Assembly: GCA_028684345.1 (NCBI GenBank)
Contig: JAQUGB010000037.1
Span: 1 to 11,948, forward strand
Source: Tepidiphilus sp.
GTDB lineage: Bacteria > Pseudomonadota > Gammaproteobacteria > Burkholderiales > Rhodocyclaceae
Length of the DNA: 11,948 bases
Direction: 5' to 3'
Below the pieces are notes generated by a model. That model did not search any database. It was not told where the DNA came from and saw only the letters and a program-made list of their open reading frames with translations. Shown piece by piece: positions 1-9,030 of this stretch (the stretch's first letter is position 1; the number at the start of each line of letters is the position of its first letter). Made by a program: the position numbers and the translations under genes.

Positions 1-66
1 GAATCGCCCGCCGCTGGGTTGTTCCCATTGCCAGACGCGCGGCGGGGTGTAGGGTTGGTCGGTCAT
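1..66 (-). CDS. yghU: Glutathione S-transferase-like disulfide-bond reductase, YghU type (5' end only)
   Basis: Only the first 22 codons are in the window; the gene runs off the left edge. The start is the ATG at 66-64 on the minus strand, with a good ribosome-binding sequence (GAGGAG) a few bases upstream. The visible peptide begins MTDQPYTPPRVWQWEQPSGG. It follows the characteristic start of E. coli YghU (MTD..Y.P..VW.W....GG) very closely, and this start is not typical of other glutathione transferases. YghU-family proteins bind glutathione and have disulfide-bond reductase activity; they act in the cytoplasm. The gene lies 25 bases after the lutC stop codon on the same strand, so it is probably the last gene, or one of the last, of the lut transcript. 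The identification rests on 22 residues and cannot be extended here. Confidence 0.75.
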   Translation of the reverse strand, partial: MTDQPYTPPRVWQWEQPSGGRF

Positions 67-91
67 GGGGGGCTCCTCGTCAAAGGGTGTT

Positions 92-787
92 TCAACGATT
101 TTCTTGGAAAATCACCACATGCACCCGTCTCGGTCCATGGGCGCCGAGCTGGATCGTCTGCTCGACGTCGCCCGTGCGCGAGGGGCCGGCGACGAAGTTG
201 AGGGTGCGCGGCAGCCGCTCGCGCCAGTCGCCGCCAGCGGGAGCGAGGTGGTGGCGCAGGCGCTGCCAGAGGTCTTCGAAGTGGCGCACGATGGTGGCAG
301 CGTCGAGCAGGATGAAGTGGTTGTCGGGCACGAAGAGGTGGGTGACAGGGCTCTCGGGGCCGGAGAGGAAGGCGAGGGTTCCGACTTCGGCGATGCCGGC
401 GAAGGCGAGGCTCACGGCGCTCTGGGTGTCGATGCCGGCGGGGCCAGGGTCGAGGTGCCAGTCGGCGGGCCAGGGGAGTTCGAGCAGGGGCCGGGCGGCG
501 TGGGTGGGGGCGGGAAGGTCGTGCTCGCGGCACCAGGCGACGAGGTGCTCGACCGCGGCGGCTTTCGTGGGAACGAGGGCGCTGGTGCCGCCGCGGGCTT
601 CCCAGCGCTTGCGCCAGCGTTCGACCAGGTCTTCTTCGGGCACGGCAAGGCGCGGGTGCGCCGGCGGCATGGGGAATTCGGGGGCGGGCGGGGCGGCGTC
701 GCGACCGAGGTTGCGGCGAATGGCGCCGAGCACGGTGTCGCGGCGTCGGGCGGCGAGGGCGGGGTCGAGGGGGTCGGATTCGCTCAT
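92..787 (-). CDS. lutC: Lactate utilization protein C (LUD domain)
   Basis: This 231-residue protein is the third subunit of the LutABC (LldEFG) complex, which oxidises L-lactate to pyruvate at the membrane side of the cytoplasm. It carries one LUD (YkgG-type) domain and no cysteine cluster. Recognisable blocks are AFAGIAEVGTLAFLSGPESP (about 129-148) and GPSRTGDVEQTIQLGAHGP (201-219), the latter being the family signature. The ATG at 787-785 overlaps the lutB stop (ATGA, 784-787), which fixes the start and implies translational coupling to lutB. The length is normal for the family. The reading frame stays open far upstream through lutB and lutA, but that is a GC-rich shadow and not an extension of the protein. 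A small inverted repeat sits over its last codons. Confidence 0.93.
   Translation of the reverse strand: MSESDPLDPALAARRRDTVLGAIRRNLGRDAAPPAPEFPMPPAHPRLAVPEEDLVERWRKRWEARGGTSALVPTKAAAVEHLVAWCREHDLPAPTHAARPLLELPWPADWHLDPGPAGIDTQSAVSLAFAGIAEVGTLAFLSGPESPVTHLFVPDNHFILLDAATIVRHFEDLWQRLRHHLAPAGGDWRERLPRTLNFVAGPSRTGDVEQTIQLGAHGPRRVHVVIFQENR
97..113 (-). other. Inverted repeat over the last codons of lutC
   Basis: The arms GATTTTC and GAAAATC are perfect complements separated by three bases. On the lutC transcript this gives a 7-bp, mainly A-U stem that ends just before the TGA stop. No run of U residues follows, so it is not a normal intrinsic terminator. It may affect stop-codon context or messenger stability before yghU, or be chance. 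Confidence 0.3.
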
Positions 788-2190
788 TCGTCGTGGCCTT
801 TGGCGTGCCAGAGTTCGAGGAAGGTGCGCCCGGTGGGGGCGGGAAGGTCGCGCGCGTCCGTCCAGCCGGAGAGCCCCGGCAGGCGGCGGATGCGTCCTTT
901 GTAGCCTAGGGTGGCGAGGAGCCGCACGGCGAGGCGCTCGAGCCCGTGGTAGAGGGCGGGGCGTTCGGCGACGCGCCGCCACAGGGCCTTGACGCGCTGC
1001 TCGGCCGGGGGGTGCAGGCCGTCGCGCTGCTGGGCGTGGCGCACTTCGCGGATGAGTTCGGGCAGGGGGATCTTGACCGGGCAGACTTCGCCGCAGCGGC
1101 CGTTGAGGGTGCAGGCGTTGGGAAGGTCGTAGGCGGTGTCGAGCCCCACGAAGAGGGGGGTGAGGACCGAGCCCATGGGGCCGGGGTAGACCCAGCCGTA
1201 GGCATGCCCGCCGATGGCGCCGTACACGGGGCAGTGGTTCATGCAGGCGCCGCAGCGGATGCAGCGCAGCATCTCGCGCCAAGGGCCGCCAAGCATGCGG
1301 CTGCGGCCGTTGTCGACGAGCACGACGTGGTATTCCTGCGGACCGTCGGGATCGCCGGCGCGGCGCGGGCCCATGGAATAGGTGGTGTAGGTTTCGCTGT
1401 CCTGGCCGGTGGCGCTGCGCGCGAGCAGGCGCAGGAAGAGGGTGGCGTCTTCGAGCGCGGGGACGACTTTCTCGATGCCGGCGGTGACGATGTGCACGCG
1501 GGCGAGCGTCTGGGTGAGGTCGCCATTGCCTTCGTTGGTGACGATGACCGAGGCGCCGGTTTCGGCGATGAGGAAATTCGCGCCGGTGATGCCCACGTCG
1601 GCACGGAAGAAGGCGCGCCGCAGCTGCTGGCGCGCTTCGGTGACGAGGCCCGAGACCGTGGGCTCGGGGGTGGTGCCGTGGTGCTCGGCGAAGAGTTCGG
1701 CGACTTGCTCCTTGGTCTTGTGTACGGCCGGGGCGATGATGTGCGAGGGCGGTTCCTTGGCCAGCTGCACGATGTATTCGCCCAGATCGGTTTCGATCAC
1801 TTCGAGCCCGTCGGCGGCGAGCGCCTCGTTGAGCCCGATTTCTTCCGAGACCATGGATTTGCCCTTGGCCACGGTCTTGGCGCCGGCGCGGGCGCACAGG
1901 GCGCGGATGATGGCGCGGGCGTCTTCGGCGTCGCGTGCCCAGTGGACCTGGCCGCCCACGGCGCGTACCTGCGCTTCGTAGCGTTCGAGCCAGAGGTCGA
2001 GCTCGGAGAGGATCTCGTCCTTGCGCACGCGGGCGGCTTCGCGCAGGGCTTCGAACTCGGGGACTTCGGCGATGGCCTTGGCGCGCTTGCCGATGAACCC
2101 GTCGGCGGCTTTGGCGAGCGCGCGCTGCAGGTTGGGGTCGTGCAGCGCGAAGGTGGCGCGGGGGATGAACTCGCGGGTGCGGATCTGCAT
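784..2190 (-). CDS. lutB: Lactate utilization iron-sulfur protein B
   Basis: This 468-residue protein is the iron-sulfur and electron-transfer subunit of the L-lactate oxidation complex. The N-terminal two thirds is a LUD domain, with typical stretches around 203-223 (ANFLIAETGASVIVTNEGNGD) and the YTTYSMGP segment at 268-275. It is followed by a ferredoxin-like pair of 4Fe-4S motifs: C310-x2-C313-x2-C316-x3-C320-P, then C360-x5-C366-x3-C370-P. All expected cluster ligands are present, and the C-terminal tail has the family's usual length. The ATG is at 2190-2188, preceded by GGAGCG and only 12 bases after the lutA stop. The 3' end overlaps the lutC start by four bases. The tight packing supports one lutABC transcript whose products form a single complex. 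Confidence 0.95.
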   Translation of the reverse strand: MQIRTREFIPRATFALHDPNLQRALAKAADGFIGKRAKAIAEVPEFEALREAARVRKDEILSELDLWLERYEAQVRAVGGQVHWARDAEDARAIIRALCARAGAKTVAKGKSMVSEEIGLNEALAADGLEVIETDLGEYIVQLAKEPPSHIIAPAVHKTKEQVAELFAEHHGTTPEPTVSGLVTEARQQLRRAFFRADVGITGANFLIAETGASVIVTNEGNGDLTQTLARVHIVTAGIEKVVPALEDATLFLRLLARSATGQDSETYTTYSMGPRRAGDPDGPQEYHVVLVDNGRSRMLGGPWREMLRCIRCGACMNHCPVYGAIGGHAYGWVYPGPMGSVLTPLFVGLDTAYDLPNACTLNGRCGEVCPVKIPLPELIREVRHAQQRDGLHPPAEQRVKALWRRVAERPALYHGLERLAVRLLATLGYKGRIRRLPGLSGWTDARDLPAPTGRTFLELWHAKGHDE

Positions 2191-2202
2191 GGGGCGCTCC
2201 GT

Positions 2203-2967
2203 TCAGGATTGGCCGATGCCGGGGCCGTCGGCGAGGCCGGCGAGCACTTCGACCGTGTGATAGACGCGCACCGGGGCGCAGATGCGCGTGAGCCGCCCGG
2301 CGAGGTGCAGTAGGCAGCCGAGATCGCCGCCGAGCACGACGTCGGCGCGGGTGGCGAGCAGCCGCTGCACCTTGTTTTCGGCGAGGCGCTCGGAGAGGGT
2401 GGGATACTTGACGCTGAAAGTGCCGCCAAAGCCGCAGCAGACTTCGCGTTCTTCGGCTTCCACGAGTCTTAGCCCTTCGACACGGGCAAGCAACGCCCGG
2501 GGCGCCTCGCGGATGCCGAGCTGGCGCAGCCCCGAGCAGCTGTCGTGGTAGGTGACGCGATGGGGGAAGCGGCTGCGGATGTGCTCGGGGCCGACCCGTT
2601 CGTGGAGAAACGTAAGGAGCTCCCAGGATTTGTCGGCGAGCGCCTGGGCACGGCCAGCCCAGAGGGGGTCGTCGCGCAGCAGGCGGGGGTAGTCGTGCTT
2701 GAGGGTGGCCAGACATGAGCCGGAGGGGGCCACGAGGGCGTCGAAGGCTTCGAACTGGGCGATGGTGCGGCGGGCGAGCGCGCGGGCGGCGTCTTCGTCG
2801 CCGCCGTTGTAGGCGGGCTGGCCGCAGCAGGTCTGCTCGCGCGGAACTTCGACGCGCCAGCCAGCGTCTTCGAGGAGCCGCGCCGCGGCAAAGCCGATGT
2901 TGGGCCGCATCGCGTTCATGAGGCAGGTGGCGAACAGGCCGACGGTGCCGGTGCGATCGGGGGGCAT
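2203..2967 (-). CDS. lutA: Lactate utilization protein A (cysteine-rich CCG domains)
   Basis: This 254-residue protein has two CCG (cysteine-rich, heterodisulfide-reductase-type) domains: CCGQPAYN at 47-54 and CCGFGGTFSV at 177-186. Each has further family cysteines around it (C15, C85, C144, C218). Such domains bind an iron-sulfur cluster and form the catalytic partner of LutB in L-lactate oxidation; the same architecture occurs in GlpC, GlcF and HdrB. The length matches LutA/LldE (about 240-260). The ATG at 2967-2965 has GGAG eight bases upstream. It is the first gene of the leftward operon and lies opposite a candidate promoter in the 80-base divergent region shared with ygiQ. GlcF is a less likely alternative, because LutB and LutC follow directly. 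Confidence 0.94.
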   Translation of the reverse strand: MPPDRTGTVGLFATCLMNAMRPNIGFAAARLLEDAGWRVEVPREQTCCGQPAYNGGDEDAARALARRTIAQFEAFDALVAPSGSCLATLKHDYPRLLRDDPLWAGRAQALADKSWELLTFLHERVGPEHIRSRFPHRVTYHDSCSGLRQLGIREAPRALLARVEGLRLVEAEEREVCCGFGGTFSVKYPTLSERLAENKVQRLLATRADVVLGGDLGCLLHLAGRLTRICAPVRVYHTVEVLAGLADGPGIGQS

Positions 2968-2996
2968 GGGATTCGCTCCAGAAGCGTTCTTTGCGT

Positions 2997-3025
2997 AGGA
3001 TAATGAGAATCGATGGGCCCGGCAA
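2997..3025 (-). promoter_or_regulatory. Candidate sigma70 promoter for lutABC
   Basis: Read on the minus strand, TTGCCG (3025-3020) is followed after exactly 17 bases by TATCCT (3002-2997), a fair -35/-10 pair. Transcription would begin about 25 bases upstream of the lutA ATG, leaving room for its GGAG ribosome-binding site. Inferred from sequence match and spacing only. Confidence 0.45.
2999..3017 (+). promoter_or_regulatory. Fur-box-like sequence in the lut/ygiQ divergent region
   Basis: GATAATGAGAATCGATGGG matches the 19-base E. coli Fur consensus (GATAATGATAATCATTATC) at 13 positions: the first hexamer 6/6, the second 5/6, the central C, but only 1/6 in the third. It lies over the predicted -10 and spacer of the lut promoter, where a bound repressor would block transcription. 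GATAAT could also serve as a -10 for ygiQ in the other direction. The weak third hexamer keeps confidence low. Confidence 0.3.
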
Positions 3026-3047
3026 GGCGGGCGAAGGGCGAGAAACG

Positions 3048-5131
<2,084 letters not shown>

Positions 5132-5132
<1 letters not shown>

Positions 5133-5836
5133 TGTCCGCGCTCCGAATGGGTCTGCGCGAAGGGGTCGGCGAGATTCTGGTCTTTTCCCTCGGGCTGGTG
5201 CCTTGGGCGATCGCCACGGGTATCGCCATGCGCGCCAGCGGCCTCTCGATCGGCGAATCCTTGGCGATGAACGTGCTCGTTTTCGCGGCGACCGCCCAGC
5301 TGGGCACTTTGCCGCTGCTCGTGAGCGAGGCTCCGGTGTGGCTGATCCTGGCTACCGCGGCGATCTTGAACCTGCGTTTCGTCATCTACAGCGCGGCGAT
5401 GGCTCCGGCGTTCCACGATCAACCTTGGGCGCGCCGTGCCTTGGGTAGTTACCTGCTCGTGGATGTGGTCTTCCTCGTCCAGGGACCCGGTCTGCTTCAG
5501 GAACAGGACGCCCAGCGACGTTGGGGGCGTTTCCTCGGCGCCGGCCTGTGGTGCTGGGGGACGTGGCAGATTGCTTCGCTCGTCGGGATCGTGGGGGCGA
5601 GTTGGGTACCGGAGCACTGGTCGCTGGGATTCATGGGAACCATTGCCCTGTTGGTGCTGCTCGTCCCTATGTGCCGGGAACGGGTGATGCTGGTCACGGC
5701 TTTGGCTGCCGGTGCGTCGGCTTTGCTGCTGCGGGATTTGCCGCTGCGTACCGGAGTGATCGCCGCCGTGATCGTCGGCTTGGTGGCGGGCTATCTTTTC
5801 GAACGGCGACAGCAAGGCGTTGCTCGGGAGCAATGA
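5132..5836 (+). CDS. azlC: AzlC-family branched-chain amino acid exporter, large subunit
   Basis: This 234-residue hydrophobic inner-membrane protein is the large subunit of the AzlCD (YgaZH-type) exporter. The family hallmark is the segment FAATAQLGTLPLL followed by a helix and NLRFVIYSAAMAP (about 51-93), corresponding to the usual FAGSAQ...NLRH..Y..S.AP. Several further hydrophobic stretches follow, and the C-terminus is charged. The ATG at 5132 has AGGAGAGG about six bases upstream and overlaps the ygiQ stop (TGATG); an in-frame GTG at 5129 would add only one residue. The 3' end overlaps azlD. The family exports branched-chain and other amino acids; the substrate here cannot be read from sequence. 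Co-transcription with ygiQ and mutM gives no clear functional hint. Confidence 0.9.
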
Positions 5837-6159
5837 TGGGTGAGTGGCGACTCTATGGGATCTTCGCATTGATGTTCTTTGCCACCTGGCTCACTCGGGG
5901 GGCGTTCCTGCTCGCGGGCGAGCGGGTGCGTCTGCCGGCGGGCATGCAGCGCTTCCTGCGCTTCGCGCCGGCGGCGGCGCTGGGTGCGCTGATCGCGCCG
6001 GAACTGGTGGGGGGGACGGGACAGCCATTGGATTTTCTCTCGCCGCGCCTCGTTGCCGCCGCGGCGGTGGTGCTCGTGGTGCTTCGCTGGCGCAATCCGT
6101 GGGTGCCTTTCCTCGCGGGGATGGGCGTGTTGCTCGCCCTGCAGCATCTGGGGAGGTGA
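5833..6159 (+). CDS. azlD: AzlD-family branched-chain amino acid exporter, small subunit
   Basis: This 108-residue membrane protein has three or four hydrophobic helices and the AzlD pattern RFLRFAPAAALGALIAPEL (about 40-58), equivalent to the family's F.P.A.LAALI.P block. It is the small partner required by AzlC. Two adjacent ATG codons (5833 and 5836) can start it. I chose 5833 because it gives the classic ATGA overlap with the azlC stop, but the difference is one residue. Length and position directly after azlC are as expected. Its last codons contain GGGAGG, which acts as the ribosome-binding site for mutM one base downstream of the stop. Confidence 0.9.
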   Translation: MMGEWRLYGIFALMFFATWLTRGAFLLAGERVRLPAGMQRFLRFAPAAALGALIAPELVGGTGQPLDFLSPRLVAAAAVVLVVLRWRNPWVPFLAGMGVLLALQHLGR

Positions 6160-6160
6160 G

Positions 6161-6982
6161 ATGCCTGAACTGCCCGAAGTGGAGGCGGTGCGCCGCGGCG
6201 TGGAGGAGCGCCTCGTCGGGAAAATCCTGACGGAAGTGCGGGTGCGCGAGCCGCGCCTGCGGCGGCCGGTGCCCCCGCTCGCGCCTTGGATCGGGCGGCG
6301 GCTGCTGCGGGTGGAGCGGCGCGGCAAGTATCTGCTGTGGCGTTTCGCGGAAGGCACGCTGCTCGTGCATCTGGGCATGAGCGGGCGGCTCGCGTTCGTG
6401 GCGCCGGACGTGCCGCCGGGGCGGCACGATCACGTGGATTTCCTCTTCGAAGGGAGTCTGCTGCGCTATACCGACCCGCGGCGTTTCGGCTTCATCGCGC
6501 CGCTCGACGCGGACGCCGAGCGGGCGATGGAGGCGCGCCTGGGGCTGGAGCCGTGGGACGAGCGACTTACTCCGGCTTGGGCCCGCGCCAAGGTGCGGGG
6601 GCGGCGGCGGGCGGTCAAGGAGGTGCTGCTTTTCGGCGACGTGGTGGCGGGCGCCGGCAACATCTACGCCTGCGAGGCACTCTTTCTCGCCGGTATCCAT
6701 CCGGGCCGGCCGGCGGAAACGCTCGACGAAGACGATTGGGCGCGGCTGCTCGCGGCGCTGCGGGCGCTTTTCGAGGCGGCGATCGCCGCCGGCGGCACGA
6801 CCTTGCGCGATCATCGCACGGTGGCCGGGGAGGCGGGCGCATACCGCGGCAGGCTCGCGGTGTATGGGCGCGAAGGGGAGCCGTGTCCACGCTGCGCTAC
6901 GCCGGTGCGGCGCGTGGTCCAGGGAGGACGAAGCACGTTCTTTTGCCCGGTTTGCCAACCTCCGGAGCGAACGGCATGGTAA
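6161..6982 (+). CDS. mutM: Formamidopyrimidine-DNA glycosylase (8-oxoguanine repair)
   Basis: This 273-residue protein removes 8-oxoguanine and formamidopyrimidines from DNA and cleaves the resulting abasic site. It starts MPELPEVE, giving catalytic Pro2, Glu3 and Glu6. Other conserved blocks are RRGKYLLW with Lys56, HLGMSGR (70-76), DPRRFG (105-110) and VAGAGNIYACEALF (162-175). The C-terminal zinc finger is C242-x2-C245-x16-C262-x2-C265, with Arg257 in the DNA-contacting position. All catalytic parts are present. The loop that covers the flipped base (about 217-231, DHRTVAGEAGAYRGR) has the usual length, but the common DF...DG..GYF residues are replaced. The start lies one base after azlD with GGGAGG just upstream, so it is co-transcribed with azlCD. 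Confidence 0.96.
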   Translation: MPELPEVEAVRRGVEERLVGKILTEVRVREPRLRRPVPPLAPWIGRRLLRVERRGKYLLWRFAEGTLLVHLGMSGRLAFVAPDVPPGRHDHVDFLFEGSLLRYTDPRRFGFIAPLDADAERAMEARLGLEPWDERLTPAWARAKVRGRRRAVKEVLLFGDVVAGAGNIYACEALFLAGIHPGRPAETLDEDDWARLLAALRALFEAAIAAGGTTLRDHRTVAGEAGAYRGRLAVYGREGEPCPRCATPVRRVVQGGRSTFFCPVCQPPERTAW

Positions 6983-7016
6983 GCTTATGCGATGTTCCCA
7001 TGCGCGGGGATTGGCG

Positions 7017-8975
7017 GTGAGTCTCGAACGGTATTTCACGGCTTATGACGAATGGCGCCAGGGGGCGCTCGATGCGCTGGAGTCGCTCGCCCGCACGCTG
7101 GAATCCCTGGGAATGGCGAACGAGGCGTTCAAGAGTCGGCTCGATGCCGCCGGTGAGCGGCTGCGCGAGGAGTGTCTGCGCCTGGCCTTCGTGGCGGAAT
7201 TTTCTCGGGGCAAGTCGGAACTGATCAACGCACTCGTCTTCTCTTCGCTCGGTGCACGGGCCTTGCCCTCTCGCAGCGGCCGTACGACGATGTGCCCCAC
7301 CGAGATCGAATGGTACGAGGGAGCGCGTCCCGAAGTCTTGTTGCTACCGATCGACACGCGCCGCGAGATCGTTTCACTGCACGAGGCGCGACGTCGCCGC
7401 GAGTGCTGGAGCGTGCAGTCCTACACTCCAGAAGACCTCGCCTCCGTCCAACGGGCGCTCGAGCGCGTGGGCGAGACACGGCGTATCTCGGTCGACGAGG
7501 CAGAATCCTTGGGTTTTCACATCGATCCGAGCGGAGAAGAAGGGCTGGTGCCGGCGGAAGACGGTACGGTGGAGGTGCCCGCCTGGCGCCATGCCATCGT
7601 GCGCTATCCGCATCCGCTGCTCGCCCGCGGGCTGGTGATCCTCGACACGCCCGGGCTCAACGCCATCGGGGCCGAGACGGAGCTCACGCTCTCGTTGCTG
7701 CCGCAGGCGCACGCCGTGGTCTTCGTGCTGGCCGCCGATACGGGCGTCACCCAGAGCGACATGAAGATCTGGCGCCATTACGTGCTCGAATCGCGCGTCG
7801 ACCCCGACGAAGGGTGTCTGATCGCGCTCAACAAGATCGATTCGCTGTGGGACGGCATCCGCAGTGAAGAGGAGATCGAGCGCGAGATCGCCGCCCAGGT
7901 CGACTCCGTGGCGCGCATGCTGGCGGTGCGCCCGGAGCACGTCTTTCCCCTCTCGGCGCAGAAGGCCTTGGCCGCTCGCATCCATGGCGAACGGGATTTG
8001 CTGCGCCGTAGCCGCATCGAACCGTTCGAACACGCCTTGTCGCAGGATCTGCTCGGAAAACGCCAGGCGCTCACGCGCGAGGCGGTGGAGTCCGCCTTTC
8101 GCGAGATCGGTTCGTTGGCTGCGGGAATGTTGCGCGAGCGCTTGTCGGCCGTGGGAACACAGGAGTCGGAGCTGGTCGCCCTTCGGGGCCAGAACCGCAG
8201 CCGAGTGGCGTATCTTTTGCGCAAGGCCCAGACGGAGAAAGAGGAATTCGATGCGGCCTTGCGCCGTTATCAGGCCACTCGCGCCGTTTATGTCAAGCTC
8301 TGTCGTGAGTTGCTCGACGCGGTGGCGATGTCGCGCTTTCGTTTCGAGCTGGCCGACGTGCGCCATCAGATGGAGATGGCGGCGTTTTCTTCCGACTTGA
8401 GGGAGCGCATCGAGCAGTTTTTCGAACGGGTGTTCGCTCTCATCGACCGGGCTCAGGCCAAGGTGGCGGAGATATACGAGATGCTCACGACCATGATGCG
8501 CCAGCTCGAAGTGGAACACGGGATCGTCTGCAATCCACCGGCGCCGCTCGATTTCGCCGCCGCCCGAGAGTCGCTCGAGACGGCGCGTACCTTGGCCTTA
8601 CGCCAGCTTGCCAGCTGGGGCACCATGCTCGCGCATACCAAGTCGGGAGTCATCGAACGATTCCTTGCCTTGGTCGGAAGCGAGGTGCAGCATCGCTGGG
8701 CGGCGATGCACCGCGAGGCCGTCACCTGGGTCCGGCAGGCGTTGTTGCCGCTCGAGGCGGCCTTGAAAGAGAAGAAGACCGAGCTCGAGCTGCGCATGAA
8801 CGGCATCGTACGGGTACATCAGGCGGCGGAATCCCTGGAGCCGCAGCTGGCCGAACTGCATGCGGAGCGCGAACGGCTCGAACAGCAACTCCAGCGGCTC
8901 GAAACCATGTTGCAACGAGGGCTGGCGACCATCGCGCGCCCCCTGCTCGAACGCGCGCCCGAACATGCCGCTTGA
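7017..8975 (+). CDS. Dynamin-like GTPase (bacterial dynamin family)
   Basis: This 652-residue large GTPase belongs to the bacterial dynamin-like family. The GTPase motifs are: a P-loop AEFSRGKS (60-67), where the usual first Gly is Ala; a switch-I segment GRTTMCPTEI (88-97) with the conserved Thr; DTPG (210-213); and NKID (272-275). After the G domain it is mostly helical, with a heptad-like, Glu/Arg/Leu-rich coiled coil near 604-636. I see no transmembrane helix. Known relatives act in membrane fusion, fission or stress response; the role of this one is unknown. I chose GTG 7017 because GGGGA lies six bases upstream and the sequence after it (SLERYFTAYDEWR) looks like a natural helix start. 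ATG 6987 in the same frame would add ten residues. It follows mutM by 34 bases and probably shares its transcript. Confidence 0.85.
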   Translation: MSLERYFTAYDEWRQGALDALESLARTLESLGMANEAFKSRLDAAGERLREECLRLAFVAEFSRGKSELINALVFSSLGARALPSRSGRTTMCPTEIEWYEGARPEVLLLPIDTRREIVSLHEARRRRECWSVQSYTPEDLASVQRALERVGETRRISVDEAESLGFHIDPSGEEGLVPAEDGTVEVPAWRHAIVRYPHPLLARGLVILDTPGLNAIGAETELTLSLLPQAHAVVFVLAADTGVTQSDMKIWRHYVLESRVDPDEGCLIALNKIDSLWDGIRSEEEIEREIAAQVDSVARMLAVRPEHVFPLSAQKALAARIHGERDLLRRSRIEPFEHALSQDLLGKRQALTREAVESAFREIGSLAAGMLRERLSAVGTQESELVALRGQNRSRVAYLLRKAQTEKEEFDAALRRYQATRAVYVKLCRELLDAVAMSRFRFELADVRHQMEMAAFSSDLRERIEQFFERVFALIDRAQAKVAEIYEMLTTMMRQLEVEHGIVCNPPAPLDFAAARESLETARTLALRQLASWGTMLAHTKSGVIERFLALVGSEVQHRWAAMHREAVTWVRQALLPLEAALKEKKTELELRMNGIVRVHQAAESLEPQLAELHAERERLEQQLQRLETMLQRGLATIARPLLERAPEHAA

Positions 8976-9000
8976 TCCTGGCGCGGCTTGCGTGTAAATT
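8972..9000 (+). promoter_or_regulatory. Candidate sigma70 promoter for the gntR-glcDE operon
   Basis: TTGATC (8972-8977), a 17-base spacer and TAAATT (8995-9000) form a reasonable -35/-10 pair, each four of six against consensus. The -35 contains the stop codon of the GTPase gene. Transcription would start near 9007, about 24 bases before the ATG at 9031. It is the only good pair I could find in the 55-base gap. Confidence 0.45.
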
Positions 9001-9030
9001 CTTCGACGATTCATTCACGCGGCCAAGATT

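Noticed and set aside
946..2313. A 455-codon plus-strand open frame opposite lutB.
   Set aside because: Gly/Ala/Asp-rich shadow of lutB, with no recognisable domain; lutB has complete iron-sulfur motifs.
2991..3047. Upstream TTG (2991) and ATG (3003) starts for ygiQ.
   Set aside because: Both lie within promoter-like sequence and add residues without YgiQ similarity; ATG 3048 has a better ribosome-binding sequence. The ATG at 3003 cannot be fully excluded.
6864..7016. Possible longer N-terminus of the dynamin-like GTPase overlapping mutM.
   Set aside because: It would translate the mutM zinc-finger region out of frame and has no family character. Starts at 6987 or 7017 fit the gap after mutM.
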